Source: Arthrobotrys musiformis
Lineage: Eukaryota > Ascomycota > Orbiliomycetes > Orbiliales > Orbiliaceae
NCBI GenBank assembly: GCA_036971715.1
Contig: JAVHJL010000002.1
Span: 2,078,501-2,142,500 of the forward strand
Reading direction: 5' to 3'
DNA: 64,000 nucleotides
Of this stretch, positions 35,175-47,647 are shown one piece after another; position 1 is the stretch's first letter, and each line of letters starts with the position of its first letter. The position numbers and the translations under genes were made by a program. The notes beneath the pieces are model-generated. The model had not been told where the DNA came from, did no database searches, and saw only the letters and a program-made list of their open reading frames with translations.

Positions 35175-37909
35175 ATGTCCTTGACACAGTTTGCCTGTTA
35201 GTTTCCGGTTGCTTCCTATCACCTTTGTTGGCTATTTTCTAACTATCGTCGACCTGTCTACAGACCGTACCCTAAAAACAATTGGGCTCACGGAGGGGTT
35301 CCCTGAGTATGAAGCGTTATCTGGTTTCAGCAGGTATGGGTTTTCACCTCCATCTCGACGCGAAGTTCCTTCTGGAAGTAGTCAAGAGAAACGAAATATA
35401 GCTAACTTTGTGTTTGGAATAGACCCGAGGGTACTCTTCGATGTTGTACATACTCTCCTGACGGCCGATACTTTGCCTACGCTTCTGCCGAAAAGTTCGT
35501 TACCGCTTTCGTCCGGTTGATATTATTCTTTGCATGTGGATTCTGACTGGGGTTTTATAGTGTTACACTGATTGATGCGAATACTGGTTTGGTACATCTG
35601 GCTCTCCCTACGCCGTCTGTACACGAACTGGAATTCTCTCCTCGAGGAAACTTTATCACTACATGGGAGCGGCCTAGTACGTTACCTTTGATACGGGAAG
35701 AATAGCTTCTTTGGGAGAGACCTTCGACTGACCATGAATCACGGGATGTTAGGTAAACTTGAGAATGGGGATGCTGCTAAGAATTTGAAGGTCTGGCGGA
35801 CAGAGAATGGTGAATTGGCTGTTTCTTTCGTTCAGAAGGCCGTATCTGCTTCGTATGCCTGACACGTCTTGCATCTATCCGGCCCTTCCGATACTAACGG
35901 CTACAACAGGAGCATCCAGTACACTTATGATGAGAAGTACTGCGCGCGAGCCACTACAAACGAGATCGCCTTCTACGAAACTGCCAACATGAGCACGGTT
36001 TGGGAGCACTTGAGGGTGGAAGGAGTTACCGAATTCCAGCTTTCACCGGGGGAGAACTACCACGTTGCTATCTTCGTCCCGGAGAAGCAAGGTCGCCCTG
36101 CCAAAGCTGCCGTCTATGCAGTTCCCAACTTCTCGGCGCCGTTGATGCAAAAGTCGTTCTTCAAGGCAGATAAGATTCAGTTCAATTGGAATAACGCGGG
36201 TACCGCCGTTTTGTTCCTTAGTCAGACCGAAGTCGACAAGACCGGCAAGAACTACTATGGAGAAACGAATCTGTATTTGATGAACGTGACTGCGAATGTC
36301 GATGCTAGGATCACTCTAGGTACTATTCTAAGTGTATACGGTTTCTGTTTCTGCTTGGAATGCTAACAATGCCGGTATAGATAAGGAGGGTCCAATTTCC
36401 GACTTTACGTGGTCTCCGAGCTCCCAGGAGTTCGTTGTCGTCTACGGATACATGCCTGCAAAAACGACGTTCTTTGACGCAAAAGCGAATCCAGTCACTA
36501 GTCTTCCACTCGCTCCTCGAAACACCGTACTGTTCAACCCTCAGGGACGCCTGCTACTTGTTGCTGGATTCGGTAATTTGCAGGGACAGATGGATATCTA
36601 CGACCGGGTCAATGGCATGCGCAAGATTACTACCTTTGAGGCCAGCAATGCTACCGTATGCCGTTGGAGTCCTGACGGGAAGCATATCTTGACGGCTACG
36701 ACGAGTCCGCGATTGAGAGTCGATAACGGTGTGAAGGTTTGGTACGCGACATCGGGCGATTTGATGTACACTGAGGAAATGACGGAGCTCTACGATGTGA
36801 GTTACTAGCGAATGCTGTCATAGTAGGTTACAGCTAGTTGCTAACTTGGCGAATAGGTTCGGTGGAGACCGCAAGATGCGAGCAGGTTCCCAATCGGTGC
36901 TACCTTACCACCCCCGCCGGCCCCTCACAGTTCAGCTATCGGTCACAAATCTGCGACTCCGGCAAAACCGGCGGGTGCGTATCGTCCACCACACGCACGT
37001 GGCTCAGCAACCCCGCTTCATTTTAAGCGTGAGGACGAAGGCGGGGCCGCTCACGTCGCTGGAAGCAGCGTATTGTTTGGCAACGGAGCCTCTGAAAGCG
37101 CCAACGGCTTTGGAAAGCCTCGTAAACGCGAGGTACCCGGTGCCACACCTGCGACAGTTCCAGGTGCGGCTCCAGGTGGAGGAGTCAGCTTGGAGGGTTC
37201 CGGGTCCGGCAAAGATGGTGAGGGGCTCAGCAAAAGCGCTCTTAAGAATAAAAAGAAACGCGAGGCTGCCAAGAAAGCAAAGGAGGCACAGGCCGCCGAG
37301 GCTGCTGCAAATGGGGAGAGCGGACAGGGTGAATCTTCGACTAATGGACAAACGCTTGCACCCGGAGGCGCCCCTAACAAGGGTCGACGGGATCACAGTA
37401 GGACCCGCAGCCGAAGTAGAGGACCTCCTCGTCAGGGAGGCCCTGGAGGAAACGGACACCACCGGGAGGGATCGGGATCGCTTGGACAGGCGCTTAAGGA
37501 GCACCATCCTCGACATCGGTCCCCTGCCCCTGGCGGTGGCCACCCACAGCGCCAACGATCTCAGCGTAAGAAGAAAGAGGATGGTGGAAACCAAGATGGA
37601 GGAGAGCCGGCTACCTCAGCCGCCCCGGTTGCACCCGCTGGAAACGGAGGGCCACAGCATCCGCGACTCCGCCTGCCGGTTCCACCACCACCTGAAGTTG
37701 AGATTACTAGCCCCATGACGCCTGTTACACCAGGTGGTGGAACACCCGAAGAGAAGAAGCAACGAAGCTTGCTCAAGAAACTTCGAGCTATCGAGGACCT
37801 CAAGATGAGGTTTGCCGGTGGTGAAAAGTTGGAGGACACTCAAATCAAGAAGATCAACACTGAAGATCTAGTTCGCAAAGAACTACAAGGGCTTGGATGG
37901 CAGGGATGA
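35175..37909 (+). CDS. eukaryotic translation initiation factor 2A
   Basis: Eight exons: 35175-35196, 35264-35333, 35423-35494, 35561-35676, 35753-35852, 35910-36319, 36381-36796, 36857-37909; 752 aa. eIF2A is a monomeric initiator-tRNA-binding factor for non-canonical initiation, distinct from the eIF2 heterotrimer. Residues 1 to about 430 are the beta-propeller: CCTYSPDGRYFAYASAEKV, VHELEFSPRGNFITTWERPS, SIQYTYDEKYCAR, KADKIQFNWNNAGTAVLFLS, GPISDFTWSPSSQEFVVVYG, TVCRWSPDGKHILTATTSPR, VKVWYATSGDLMYTEEM, LYDVRWRP. PPHARGSATPLHF opens a long Gly/Ser/Ala/Pro- and Lys-rich linker (about 460-680) with KNKKKREAAKKAKEAQAAEA. The end is a conserved helix (LLKKLRAIEDLKMRFAGGEK). From memory the protein is longer than yeast or human eIF2A, mostly through this linker. 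The first exon has only seven full codons (MSLTQFA), typical of this gene. Confidence 0.94.
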
Positions 37910-38813
37910 GTTCCTCATTTTTTCTCATGAGTACGGGTTAGTCAATTTGGCTGACGTACATGAAGGGGGAACCATCATTCCACCTCGCCACAACCATCAT
38001 TTTGCTCTTTAACACTCTCATCGATCATTTTCGCCCCGAAAACTTTTTTTTTTTTTTTTTTTTTGGGAGAAGGGAAAGGGTTCGCTAGGTATGATTAGGG
38101 TTCAATATCTCTTTCAGGAACTCGTGAGGTGGTGGGTTGTTTACCTTCTCTCTTTTACTATCTCTCTTTGTTTTGGGGGGAAGGTTCCATTCATCATGAG
38201 TTTCTGTCCCTGTACTTTTTTTTTGTGAGCTCTACATAGCGGTAGGTTAGTGTACCATTCATTAGTCTAGTGTCCTGTCGTTTCCCTCTAGAATGGAAGA
38301 CCTGCCGGCCTACCTGGGTCAATCGATCCTACCTTGGGATTGATTCGACCATTTTACCTGACCTCATCAAACCTCTCTTTTTCCGTAAAGCAATAGCAGT
38401 AGTGAAGTATTCAACTTGTATAACTTGTGGTCGTAGTCGGGATATAGTGGATCTTATCGACACGTGACCCGTGGCCGGGACCTGGTTTAAGCGAGCGCGT
38501 GGCTTTTGGGACGCGACTGAGACCCAATCCAGGTTGTTGGGTCTCGTCCCTTTTCTATCCTTGAAGCTTCATTCACAAAACCTCCTTTCCTCTCCTTTCT
38601 CAACCACGAAAACCTCGAGAAGCTCTGTGTTTTAGACCTCACGATAATCAATTAGTAGTCAAGGCATCTACCAGTTTCTCTGTCCTGATTTGGAAGCTAC
38701 TCTTGGATTGGTGATATAAAGAGGTTTTCTTTATCTTCTATCCATTTGGTTCTTGAGCTGCCTTTTGAGCTACACTAGCTAGCTACACACATTTTTTGAA
38801 GGGAGAGGAAAAA
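37910..38813. other. intergenic between eIF2A and MSH2
   Basis: 0.9 kb with T21 at 38044-38064. Both neighbours are on plus, so it holds the eIF2A 3' flank and the MSH2 promoter. No coding sequence seen. Confidence 0.5.
38044..38064 (+). repeat. poly(T) run
   Basis: About 21 consecutive T, 135 bp past the eIF2A stop. Confidence 0.85.
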
Positions 38814-41800
38814 ATGGCTTCACGGCCGGAGCTTAAGGTCGATGATGAAAATGGGTTCATCTCGACGTTTAACAGATTACCTGCTAAAGATAGCAATACG
38901 ATCCGGGTATTCGAGCGGTCTGATTTCTATACCGTTCACGGGGAGGATGCGCAGTTTGTTGCTCAACATGTTCGTGTTTTACCACCCCTTCCACCCACCC
39001 ACGCTTCTCGACATGCTAACCACGTGGGAAATCACAAATAGGTCTACAAAACGAACTCAGTTCTAAAATCCCTGGGCGGCGGGAAAAGTACACTACCATC
39101 TTGCACGCTGTCCATCACTGTTTTTCGCAATTTCCTGCGCGAGGCACTATTCCAGCAGGGGAAGAAGATCGAGATATGGGGTACTCTGACGAAGGGGAGG
39201 AATAATTGGGAGATTATCAAGCAGGCTTCTCCCGGGAATTTACAGGATGTTGAGGAGGATATTGCGGGGCAATTGGATTCCAGTCCTATTGTGCTTGCGG
39301 TTAAGGTTTCTGCGAAGGTGGAGGGGAGGGTTGTTGGGGTTGCCTTTGCGGATGCGAGTGTGAGGGAGTTGGGGGTTAGTGAGTTTGTGGATAATGATTT
39401 GTATTCGAATTTTGAGGTATGCCCTTTCCCTCTCCCTTCTCCTTCATTTTTCATGGGGATATTTTTGGAGGGTCGACTGGCTAACTATTAGTTATGGGAA
39501 TAGTCGCTATTGATCCAACTGGGCGTCAAAGAATGCATAATCCAGACCAACGACTCCAAAAAGGACATCGAGAACACTAAACTCCGCTCCATAATCGACC
39601 GCTGCGGCGTCGTCATCACCGATAAGAAATCCGCAGACTTCGCGGGGAAGGATGTAGAGCAGGATCTCACGCGTTTGCTAAAGGACGACGTCGCCGTCGG
39701 ATCCCTCCCGCAAGCCGATCTCAAGGTCGCCATGGGCGCTGCGTCGGCGTTGATTAGGTATCTGGGATTGATGAGCGATCAGTTGAATTTCGGACAGTAT
39801 CGATTGTACCAGCATGATCTGACGGAGTACATGAAACTCGATGCGTCGGCTTTGAAGGCGTTGAATCTCATGCCTGGCCCCCGCGATGGTTCGAAGAATA
39901 TGTCCGTCTACGGGCTTTTGAATAAATGCAAGACAGCGGTGGGGACGCGGTTACTAGCGCAATGGCTGAAGCAACCGCTCATGTCGTTGGAGGAGATCGA
40001 GAAACGACATGTGCTCGTCGAGGCGTTTGTTGAGGATACGGAGTTGAGACAGACGATGCAGGAGGAGCATTTGAGGTCCGTGCCGGATTTGTACCGTCTT
40101 GCTAAGAAGTTTCAGAGGAATATGGCGAATTTGGAGGATGTGGTTCGGGCGTACATGTTGGTTATTAAACTGCCGGGTTTCATAACGACGCTGGAAGGGG
40201 TTATGGATGAGAAGTATAAGGATCCCTTGGATGAGGTTTATACGAGGAAACTGAGGGAGTTTCAAGTGCAGTTGGCTAAGTTGGAGGAGATGGTTGAGAC
40301 GACGGTTGATTTGGAGGCGTTGGAGAATCATGAGTATATTATCAAACCGGAGTTTGATGATAGCTTGCGGACCATCAGGACAAAGTTGGATAGTCTGCAG
40401 AGGGAGCTGGGGAAGGAGCATAGGAGCGTTAGTAACGATTTGGGACAGGAGATGGATAAGAAGCTTTTTTTGGAGAATCATAGGGTTCACGGGTGGTGTT
40501 TCCGATTGACCAGAAACGTAAGGCCTCCCTTCTACACACTCTTCTTCTACTACATTCTTTTATATGGACTGATTTAATCCTTCTACAGGAAGCTGGCTCC
40601 ATCCGGAACAACCGTCACTACAGAGAAATCTCCACCCAAAAGAACGGCGTCTACTTCACCACAGACAAACTCGCCGCCCTCCGCCGCGACTTCGACAACT
40701 ACACCCAGAACTACAACCGCACGCAAACCGGTCTGGTCCAAGAAGTCGTCAACGTCGCCTCCTCCTACTGCCCCGTCTTCGAAAACCTCGCCGCGGTACT
40801 AGCCCACCTGGACGTCATCGTCAGTTTTGCACATGTATCCGTCCACGCGCCATCACCGTACGTCCGACCGACGATGCACCCGCGCGGACAGGGGAACACG
40901 ATCATAAAGGAAGCCAGACACCCATGCATGGAAATGCAAGATGACATACAATTCATCACCAACGACGTGGAACTCATCCGCACCAGCAGCGAATTCCTAA
41001 TAATCACGGGACCGAACATGGGCGGTAAATCGACATATATCCGACAAATCGGCGTGATAGCACTGATGGCGCAAGCCGGGTGTTTCGTCCCCGCGTCCGA
41101 AGCGGAATTAACGATCTTTGACTGCATCTTAGCCCGTGTCGGGGCGAGCGATAGTCAGCTGAAGGGTGTGAGCACGTTTATGGCGGAAATGCTGGAGACG
41201 GCAACGATTCTTAAGAGCGCTACGAGGGAGAGTTTGATTATTATCGATGAGTTGGGGAGGGGAACGAGTACGTACGATGGATTCGGGCTGGCGTGGGCGA
41301 TAAGTGAGTATATCGTCAAACAGATCGGGTGTTTTGCCATGTTTGCGACGCATTTTCACGAATTGACGGCGTTGGTGGAGGAGTACCCCGCCGTTAAGAA
41401 CCTACATGTTGTCGCGCACGTGGGGGATAATAGTAATGGCGGGGAGAAGAAGAGGGAGGTGACGTTGTTGTATAAAGTTGCGCCCGGGGTGTGCGATCAG
41501 AGCTTTGGAATCCACGTGGCGGAGTTGGTGAGGTTCCCGCAGAAGGTTGTGAATATGGCCAAACGGAAAGCAGACGAGTTGGAGGATTTTAAGGGGAAGC
41601 ATGATGAGAATGCTGTTAGTGATAGGTTTTCGAAGGAAGAGATCGCGGAGGGGAGTAGGCTTTTGAAGGAGCTTTTGATAGAGTGGAAGGGGACCGTTGA
41701 GGGGAATAAAATGGGCCCGGAGGAGATGGCGAAGGTTATGAGGGGGCTTGTTGAGGGGGCGTGGAAGGGGCGGTTGGAGGGGAATAAATGGGTTATGCAG

Positions 41801-41818
41801 AGTGTGAGGACTTTGTAG
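38814..41818 (+). CDS. MSH2: DNA mismatch repair protein MSH2
   Basis: Four exons: 38814-38969, 39042-39416, 39504-40517, 40589-41818; 924 aa, close to the usual fungal length. MSH2 pairs with MSH6 (base mismatches, small loops) or MSH3 (larger loops) to start mismatch repair in the nucleus. The N-terminal mismatch-binding domain starts MASRPELKVDDENGFISTF and includes IRVFERSDFYTVHGEDA. The connector domain follows. The clamp/lever core spans about residues 300-620 with LLNKCKTAVGTRLLAQWLKQ. The ATPase has Walker A GPNMGGKST at residues 656-664, GASDSQLKGVSTFMAEMLET (signature), Walker B LIIIDELGRGTSTYDG, and ATHFHELTAL. The end of exon 3 (GWCFRLTRN) joins EAGSIRNN in phase. No key residue is missing. 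Confidence 0.97.
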
Positions 41819-42531
41819 GGACATTTTGTTGAAGGGGGGGGTTCTTTTTTTGTATTATAGATATTTAGACTTTTTATCCTTCCTGGCGCTGGGGGTGGGG
41901 ATTGTATCCCCTGATATACGTATACGCCTACCTATCTAACTTGAATTAATGCTAAAAACCCAATGTTCTAACAATAATTTCGTTTATGGAAAGGTGAAAG
42001 CGGCTTTAGAATCGATATCGTAAGTTTTGATCATACGTGTACATGTATACAAGTTAGCGCCAACACCCCCATCATGCTGCAGTCGATTGTAAGGTACAGT
42101 TGTAAAATGCATTCTTTAGATTCAAAAAACTGTAAAAAAGGCAGTGCACGCGGGCTATCAAAGGTTTTCATCAAAACGCGCAAAGAACGGAACAGAAAGA
42201 AAGAAAAAACGCCATTGCGGAGGGAAAGGACTGTACGTAATGATCAAGCGGAGGGTATGATCTGGTTGGCGGTAGCAACGACCAGAAACACAAATTTGAG
42301 AAATTCATCAGAGGAAGGAAAAAGTTCGAGGGCGGGAGGGAGACGGACCTCGGAAGGGTTGTGGAAGTAGATACATGAAATGAAAGGTGTGGTTGAGGGA
42401 GTAATGGGTATCGGAATAGCACACGTGGTTGCGGCGTGAAGAAATGTAAAAACGCAGCCTCGAATCGAGATTAAAAAAAAGAAGTCCAATGGTCAGAGTA
42501 GAGGATGCTACATTCAGAGAAAGATGGGGAA
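41819..42531. other. convergent intergenic, MSH2 / LDB17
   Basis: 3' flanks of two convergent genes. AT-rich near 41,850-42,000. Short ORFs only, on opposite strands over the same bases. Confidence 0.5.
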
Positions 42532-44452
42532 TCAGGAATCCGTAGCCACTCCCACCTTGACCGCATGAACAGAGCGAGCCGACGGGATCGGTGGCGGAGG
42601 ACCCCTCCTTCTCAAACTACCGTTCGCCAGCGGTGAACTTTTCTTAGGCTCGCACTTGGGAGGCTCGATATGTACCTCCGGAGCCGCTTTCTCCAAACCT
42701 CCCCAAACCCCTCGGACTCTACCAGGCGGAGGGGGTGGCGGCGCACCTCTCTCCTTCTTTTTAGTCCCAGGTTTTATTGGTGCTTTCTCTTTGACAGCGG
42801 CCACCTCTACCACTGACATGCTGCTTCCGACATCGTGCAAGCTCATTCCTAGATACTGCCTTGCAAGTTCGTGGGCCTTTTCTTCAGTCGGCGAGTCGCA
42901 GAGCCAATCTACTTTGTTACAACGGGAGACTAAACGGAGGGTTGTCGGATCCGCGGGGGAGAAGTGCTGGGATTTGACGTTGGACAATTGATTAAGAAGT
43001 TTAACGATCTCCGAGCGTTTGTAGTGAGGGGGGTGGCGGAGCTGAGTGTGTGATAGGAGAGGGTGGAAGACTCGGAGGTACATATGCCGCAGCTAGAACA
43101 CTTTTTAATACACCTTGCGAGATTATTGCGGGAGAATCGATCGGTGGACGCTTACTGTATCCTCTTCTTCAGGTAAGTCAGATAAGCTGCGAATCATGAC
43201 ATCGACAAGAACGCATAAATCGTTAGTGTAAAAGTACTCGTATGTTTTACTCGTTGTGAAGAGCAGGAACAAGAGTTTCAGTATTAATAGTTGGGTCGGG
43301 GTCTCGGCTAGAGTACTATGGTCAGCGGCTTTCCAATATCCTCGATAAACGGCTATGAGACTTACTCTCTCGATTAAGTAGGAGAATAATATTCTCCCCA
43401 AAGGTTTTGAAATCAGGCCCGTAGAAGGAGAGGACTTTCACAACTCGATTTGTCGGGGGCGGGGAGTCTTCGTCCCATTTAGTATGCTCGGAGAGCATAT
43501 ATTGTTCGTTTAAGACGAGCTATTCCTGTTGTTAGAGCCTAATTTTCTCTTGAGGAGGGTTATTTTCTTTTACCAAAACTTTGACAATAGCATAATTATA
43601 CGGGTCGTCTGGGTCGCCCTGGCCTTCCTCGACCTGTTCCAACAGGTGTTTTATGAACTCGTCTTGGAGAATTCCTATCCCAATACCACAGCAGCCATTA
43701 TTAGTTGGAAGTCGTACCAGCTAATACCTACAAAGCGTTGAAAGCCTACCTAGATCTTGGTTTCTCAGCTTTTGGATCCGACACATTTCGTAGAAGACCT
43801 CAAGTAAGATCTTGTGAAACCCAAAGTTCGTTTTGACGACATCCTTCCAAATCAAATCGATAAGTCTCGCGAAGGTGTTCTGCTCCAACATGAGTTCGAA
43901 TGTCTTGGGATGATCGATTCCGTCGTAGAGGAGAATGGCAGCTATGACGTGCAGTCTAGCGGAGTTCGAAGGTTCCTATAGTCCTTTTAGCATCAATTGG
44001 GGCGGATAATAAGGGAAATAGATACCTTCAAAAAGCGACCCACAAGCCGCCGCCGAACATAAGTGTTATGTTCGGCAAATATCTTCGAGTCGATGAGTCG
44101 GAACCCACATTTGACCATGTCATATTCGGATTGAAGATAATCATCTGGTCATGTGACTTTGCTGTTAGTTGAAGATCGGGAATTGATATTTTTTTTTTCA
44201 AGAGTAGCGCCTTCCCACGGACCTCGATAAGTTGATATCAGTTGAAGATAAGATCGTAATTGTACGTCTATTTGATGTTGTGTCGGACATGGCGTATTGA
44301 GAATTGTGTCCAGTTCTATAGGTGAAGCAGGGGTGGGTAAGCCAGGGTAGCCATGGTATGTAGAAGGATAGATGTGGTGATAGATTTGTGTCTGTCGTAC
44401 CATCCCAGAACTGCTGTTCCTCCAATTTGGTCTCTACTTCGAGTGTCTCCAT
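42532..44452 (-). CDS. LDB17: LDB17/SPIN90-family actin patch protein
   Basis: Eight exons on minus: 44452-44401, 44315-44223, 44144-44026, 43975-43750, 43674-43574, 43519-43366, 43307-43156, 43092-42532; 485 aa. Ldb17/Dip1/SPIN90 proteins activate Arp2/3 to make unbranched seed filaments at endocytic actin patches. The N-terminus METLEVETKLEEQQFWDELD matches family starts. The armadillo-like SPIN90 domain covers about residues 20-370: STYRDDYLQSEYDMVKCGFR, FAEHNTYVRRRLVGRFLK, ILLEVFYEMCRIQKLRNQDL, NEQYMLSEHTKWDEDSPPP, LILKLLFLLFTTSKTYEYFY, then LRHPPHYKRSEIVKLL. The C-terminus has two proline-rich SH3 ligands (GAPPPPPPGRVRG and RRRGPPPPIPSAR), as expected for binding patch SH3 proteins. Every junction was set by phase and the continuous family-like peptide. 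The exon 2 donor is GTCCGT, a weak site, but required by the R-DDYLQS join. Confidence 0.92.
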
Positions 44453-45897
44453 AGTTGCCGTGTTGAAGGCATGAATCAGGGTCCTCCTAGTGCCACTAAC
44501 CAAGTCGTTATAGTTTCGATAGTGAAGTAGCGAGAGGTGTCAACGGGAAGATTCCGGTCATCAGCCCATTCGAAGTAGTTGACAGGGTAGCGCCGGCTGA
44601 GCAAAGAGGGTCCGAGACGGCGGGCCGTCTGGTAGGGATGGTTATGTCCTGGAGTCCACGGGACAATACTGTTTTAACTAACGAATTTAAACAGTATGGT
44701 ACGATGCTGCCGCAGCTAGGCCAGAAACCACCGTTAGCGACTCGATGGCATGCATGCGAGCGTATGTGCGAGCAAGCAAGCAGCTAGTTTTGGATATCGG
44801 CTCTTTCTTCCAGGTTCGTTGGGGTTTTCGTGTTGATGCCTAAGTGGACCGGATATATCCAGCAAGTGACCTTTCTCATTCCAAACGGCAGCAGCAGAGT
44901 TCGAAGAGGCGCAACGACGGCTTTTTAAGAACGACGGTGATTGGAGATTCGATAGTTTTTTCCAAGGCTGCAATGCAGTGCAGCGAGATGCAATGAAATG
45001 CAGCACAATGCAGGTCGATTCTCGAGCTCCCTCGAGCTCCTCGACGGGTACCCGGGGGTTTGGCAGGTCGTATGCGCAGTTCAATGCCCACTGCGCAAGG
45101 ATCTACTGTCGCAGTTGCACAGCCGGACTGGTAAAAAGGGCCCAAAGTCGGGGGCCGTGGTATGATATCCTCGATACCCTCCGCCACCGGTCGAGGTCCT
45201 CGTGGGGTATCTTCCGAGTACAGTTTCCCGTCGGTATGAGTGCGAGTACAGGTACATGTACCTTGCCTTGTGGGTACCTCGAGTACCTTTATGTGCGAGT
45301 AGCTGGCTTGGCGGGGACCGATGGCAGTCTTCTCCACGTGCCCAGCCTCGTGGATAGTAGTATCATATCAAATCAAACAATCTCGAAGATACGACCGTTT
45401 CGAGAGTTTTAGTTGGGCTGGATCGATATTGATATTGATTAAGGTTAGTCTAGAACGACATTCCAGGCCGGGTTGGCCATAAACGTAACCTTTGTGGCCG
45501 TGAAACTTCCCCTATAAGCTTAATTTACATGAACATGCTTAAGTCTGGAAGCCTGTAAACTTATCGCAGTTTTATACGCCGGTTGATATCTATCTAAGCT
45601 AGATAAGTGGGTAGAACATTCACTATACTGGTACATACGCCTATAGCTATAGGATCACATAACCACTTAGATAGGTAGATAGTTTGCACTGCAGCCGATT
45701 AGGAAGTATAAAATCTACATCAAAATACCTACTTAGCTAATGTTAGCTGGATGTGTATGCTTTAGACAGCCCTTGCGAAGTGTTCTAGTTTGCAGGGGTC
45801 GGCCAGCGTTCGTTCAGGGTTGCGGCCGAAGGAGGGGCACGCTTTACGATAACCAACCAACCTTGTTCTCCCCGCGTCATAAAATATATAACTGAAC
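44453..45897. other. divergent intergenic, LDB17 / LCMT1
   Basis: 1.4 kb holding two divergent promoters. Short CTCGAG/TCGAGCTCC units at 45,020-45,045 and an imperfect inverted repeat at 45585-45682 are notable. No coding sequence supported; ORFs near 44,734-45,412 overlap on both strands. Confidence 0.5.
45585..45682. repeat. imperfect inverted repeat with central palindrome
   Basis: The left arm at 45591-45610 (CTATCTAAGCTAGATAAGTGG-like) and the right arm at 45663-45682 (CCACTTAGATAGGTAGATAG) are inverted copies with mismatches, with the palindrome CTATAGCTATAG at 45641-45652 in the loop. It could form a cruciform, or be the remnant of a small inverted-repeat element. Confidence 0.55.
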
Positions 45898-47218
45898 ATG
45901 AACAAAGGCCAACAGCACCCCATCGATAACATACCATCAAAAACACCTCTCCCATATTATACCGACCCCATGGCGATTCCAACTCGATTTGCGACGCCTT
46001 CCATGGCCGCTCCGCCGTCCGGTGCCGAAAAGGACAGGACTGTCCAGCAAACCGACATGGACGCGCTTGTGTCGCGGTGCAGTGCCGTCCAAACAGGCTA
46101 CTTGACAGACCCGTACGCTGAGATGTTTCTCGATATCTCCACACCGAGGGATAGAAGATACCCCTTAATAAACCGAGGTGAATAAAGAGGTGAACAATTT
46201 GGTTTGCTTGCTTTGCACTATGCATCGATTAGGTGCTTGGTATCTGGTATCTGATGGACCACGGGCATGCTGATTCTCCCTCTCTTTTTTTTGGTCTTTT
46301 GTATCACCAACAGGAACCTACATCAGAACAACAGCCCTTGACCAAATAGTCGAAAGCTTTCTATCACGGCCCTTTCAAGGCAAGAAGCAGATCATATCTC
46401 TCGGTGCAGGCTCAGATACAAGATTCTTCCGACTGGCAGCAGACAAGTCTCTCCGACTGCTTTACCACGAATTCGACTTTCCCCAGGTCACAAGTCGTAA
46501 GATCGCCGCAATTCAAAGACACAAGGAGCTTGCGACAATAATATCGGAGTACGGCCAAGCCGACTCTCCCGAAGATAGCACTGGTTTACCTGGCTTCCAA
46601 GTCGATGCCAGAGCTGGTTCTCTCCGTTCGCCTTGTTACTACATCCACCCAATCGACCTCAGAACCCTGAAGCCCGGTGTTCCTCTTCCAACTGGAATTG
46701 ACGCTTCGCTGCCGACGCTGTTTATCTCGGAGTGCTGTTTGATATACCTCTCCCCCAACGATGCGGACGACATCTTCAGGTGGATTACAAGCTCTTTCGG
46801 GCAAGCCTCGGAATCAAGTCCAAATGGTGCAGGAATCGTCTTATACGAACCCATCGGAGGCGACGATTCCTTTGGCAAAGTCATGATCAGAAATCTCTCA
46901 CAGCGGGGTATTGTTTTAAGGACACTACAAAGATATTCGACACTGGAAAGACAAAAGGAGCGAATGAGGGCTCTGGGGTTCAACAGCGGTATGGGGGCCT
47001 GCGATGTCAACTTTATCCATGACGAATGGATAGACGCAGAAGAGAAGGAGCGTATTGACAAATTGGAACTTCTTGACGAGCGTGAGGAGTGGGTTCTGTT
47101 GGCGAAGCATTACTGCATTGCCTGGGGATGGGTAGAACGGCATCCTGCATCTGCCTCTGCCTCTGCGGGTAGCCTGTCGTTTCAAAATTGGTCTCGGTTC
47201 CCTATACAGCGAACATAA
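45898..47218 (+). CDS. PPM1: PP2A leucine carboxyl methyltransferase 1
   Basis: Two exons, 45898-46177 and 46314-47218 (136-nt intron), 394 aa. LCMT1/Ppm1 methylates the C-terminal Leu of the protein phosphatase 2A catalytic subunit using S-adenosylmethionine, which steers assembly with regulatory B subunits. Family sequence: DALVSRCSAVQTGYLTDPYA, then GTYIRTTALDQIVESFLSR, then the SAM motif QIISLGAGSDTRFFRL (about residue 117) and YHEFDFPQVTSRKIAAI. Further on are PTLFISECCLIYLSPNDADD, YEPIGGDDSFGKVM and the C-terminal LLDEREEWVLLAKHYCIAWGW. An alternative start at 45970 (MAIPTRFATPSM) would drop 24 residues; both are in frame and I cannot decide. Length is normal (about 320-400). Confidence 0.95.
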
Positions 47219-47647
47219 GCCGGGTAGGCCAGCTTTCTTCTTCCTTCCGATTCCAAATCGATTCAAATTCAAATTACCCTCTTTTTCAAGGCTCCTTTAC
47301 CCCAATTTATTACTTTAACTCTTTATTCAAAGTAAAATTTGTCCTTGTCCTTGTCCGTTCTCGAGAAGTTCAACGTGATGGCGGGGTGAATTGGCCTTGC
47401 GTTGTGTGGCGGTTCGTTTATCGATATGCTTTTTCGCACAAACTGATTTCCACTAAGACAACTTCGTTTCGCTCAAACCCTTTTTTCTTCATATTGGCAT
47501 CCTTCCAGCTTCACTTTGTCCAAGAACCTGAACAATCCACCGCACTCCAAGCCCTGGTCTTGAAACTCTCTCAAACCTATCACTTGACCGACAATGTACG
47601 ATCTTTAATCCTACAAAATATCCCATGCCCTCCCATCGCGCCTCCAG
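47219..47647. other. short intergenic, LCMT1 / mtTFB-like gene
   Basis: 430 bp between two plus-strand genes. The ORF 47188-47670 that crosses it has no family features. A mini-ORF ATG at 47594 lies within the probable leader of the next gene. Confidence 0.45.

Noticed and set aside
39954..40490. 178-codon minus-strand ORF over MSH2
   Set aside because: Shadow ORF opposite MSH2 exon 3; Leu/Ile/Gln-rich with no domain.
44476..44590. Extra upstream LDB17 exon (peptide YFEWADDRNLPVDTSRYF)
   Set aside because: The frame ends in a stop before any usable donor that joins to METLEVETK, and known family starts match METLE directly.
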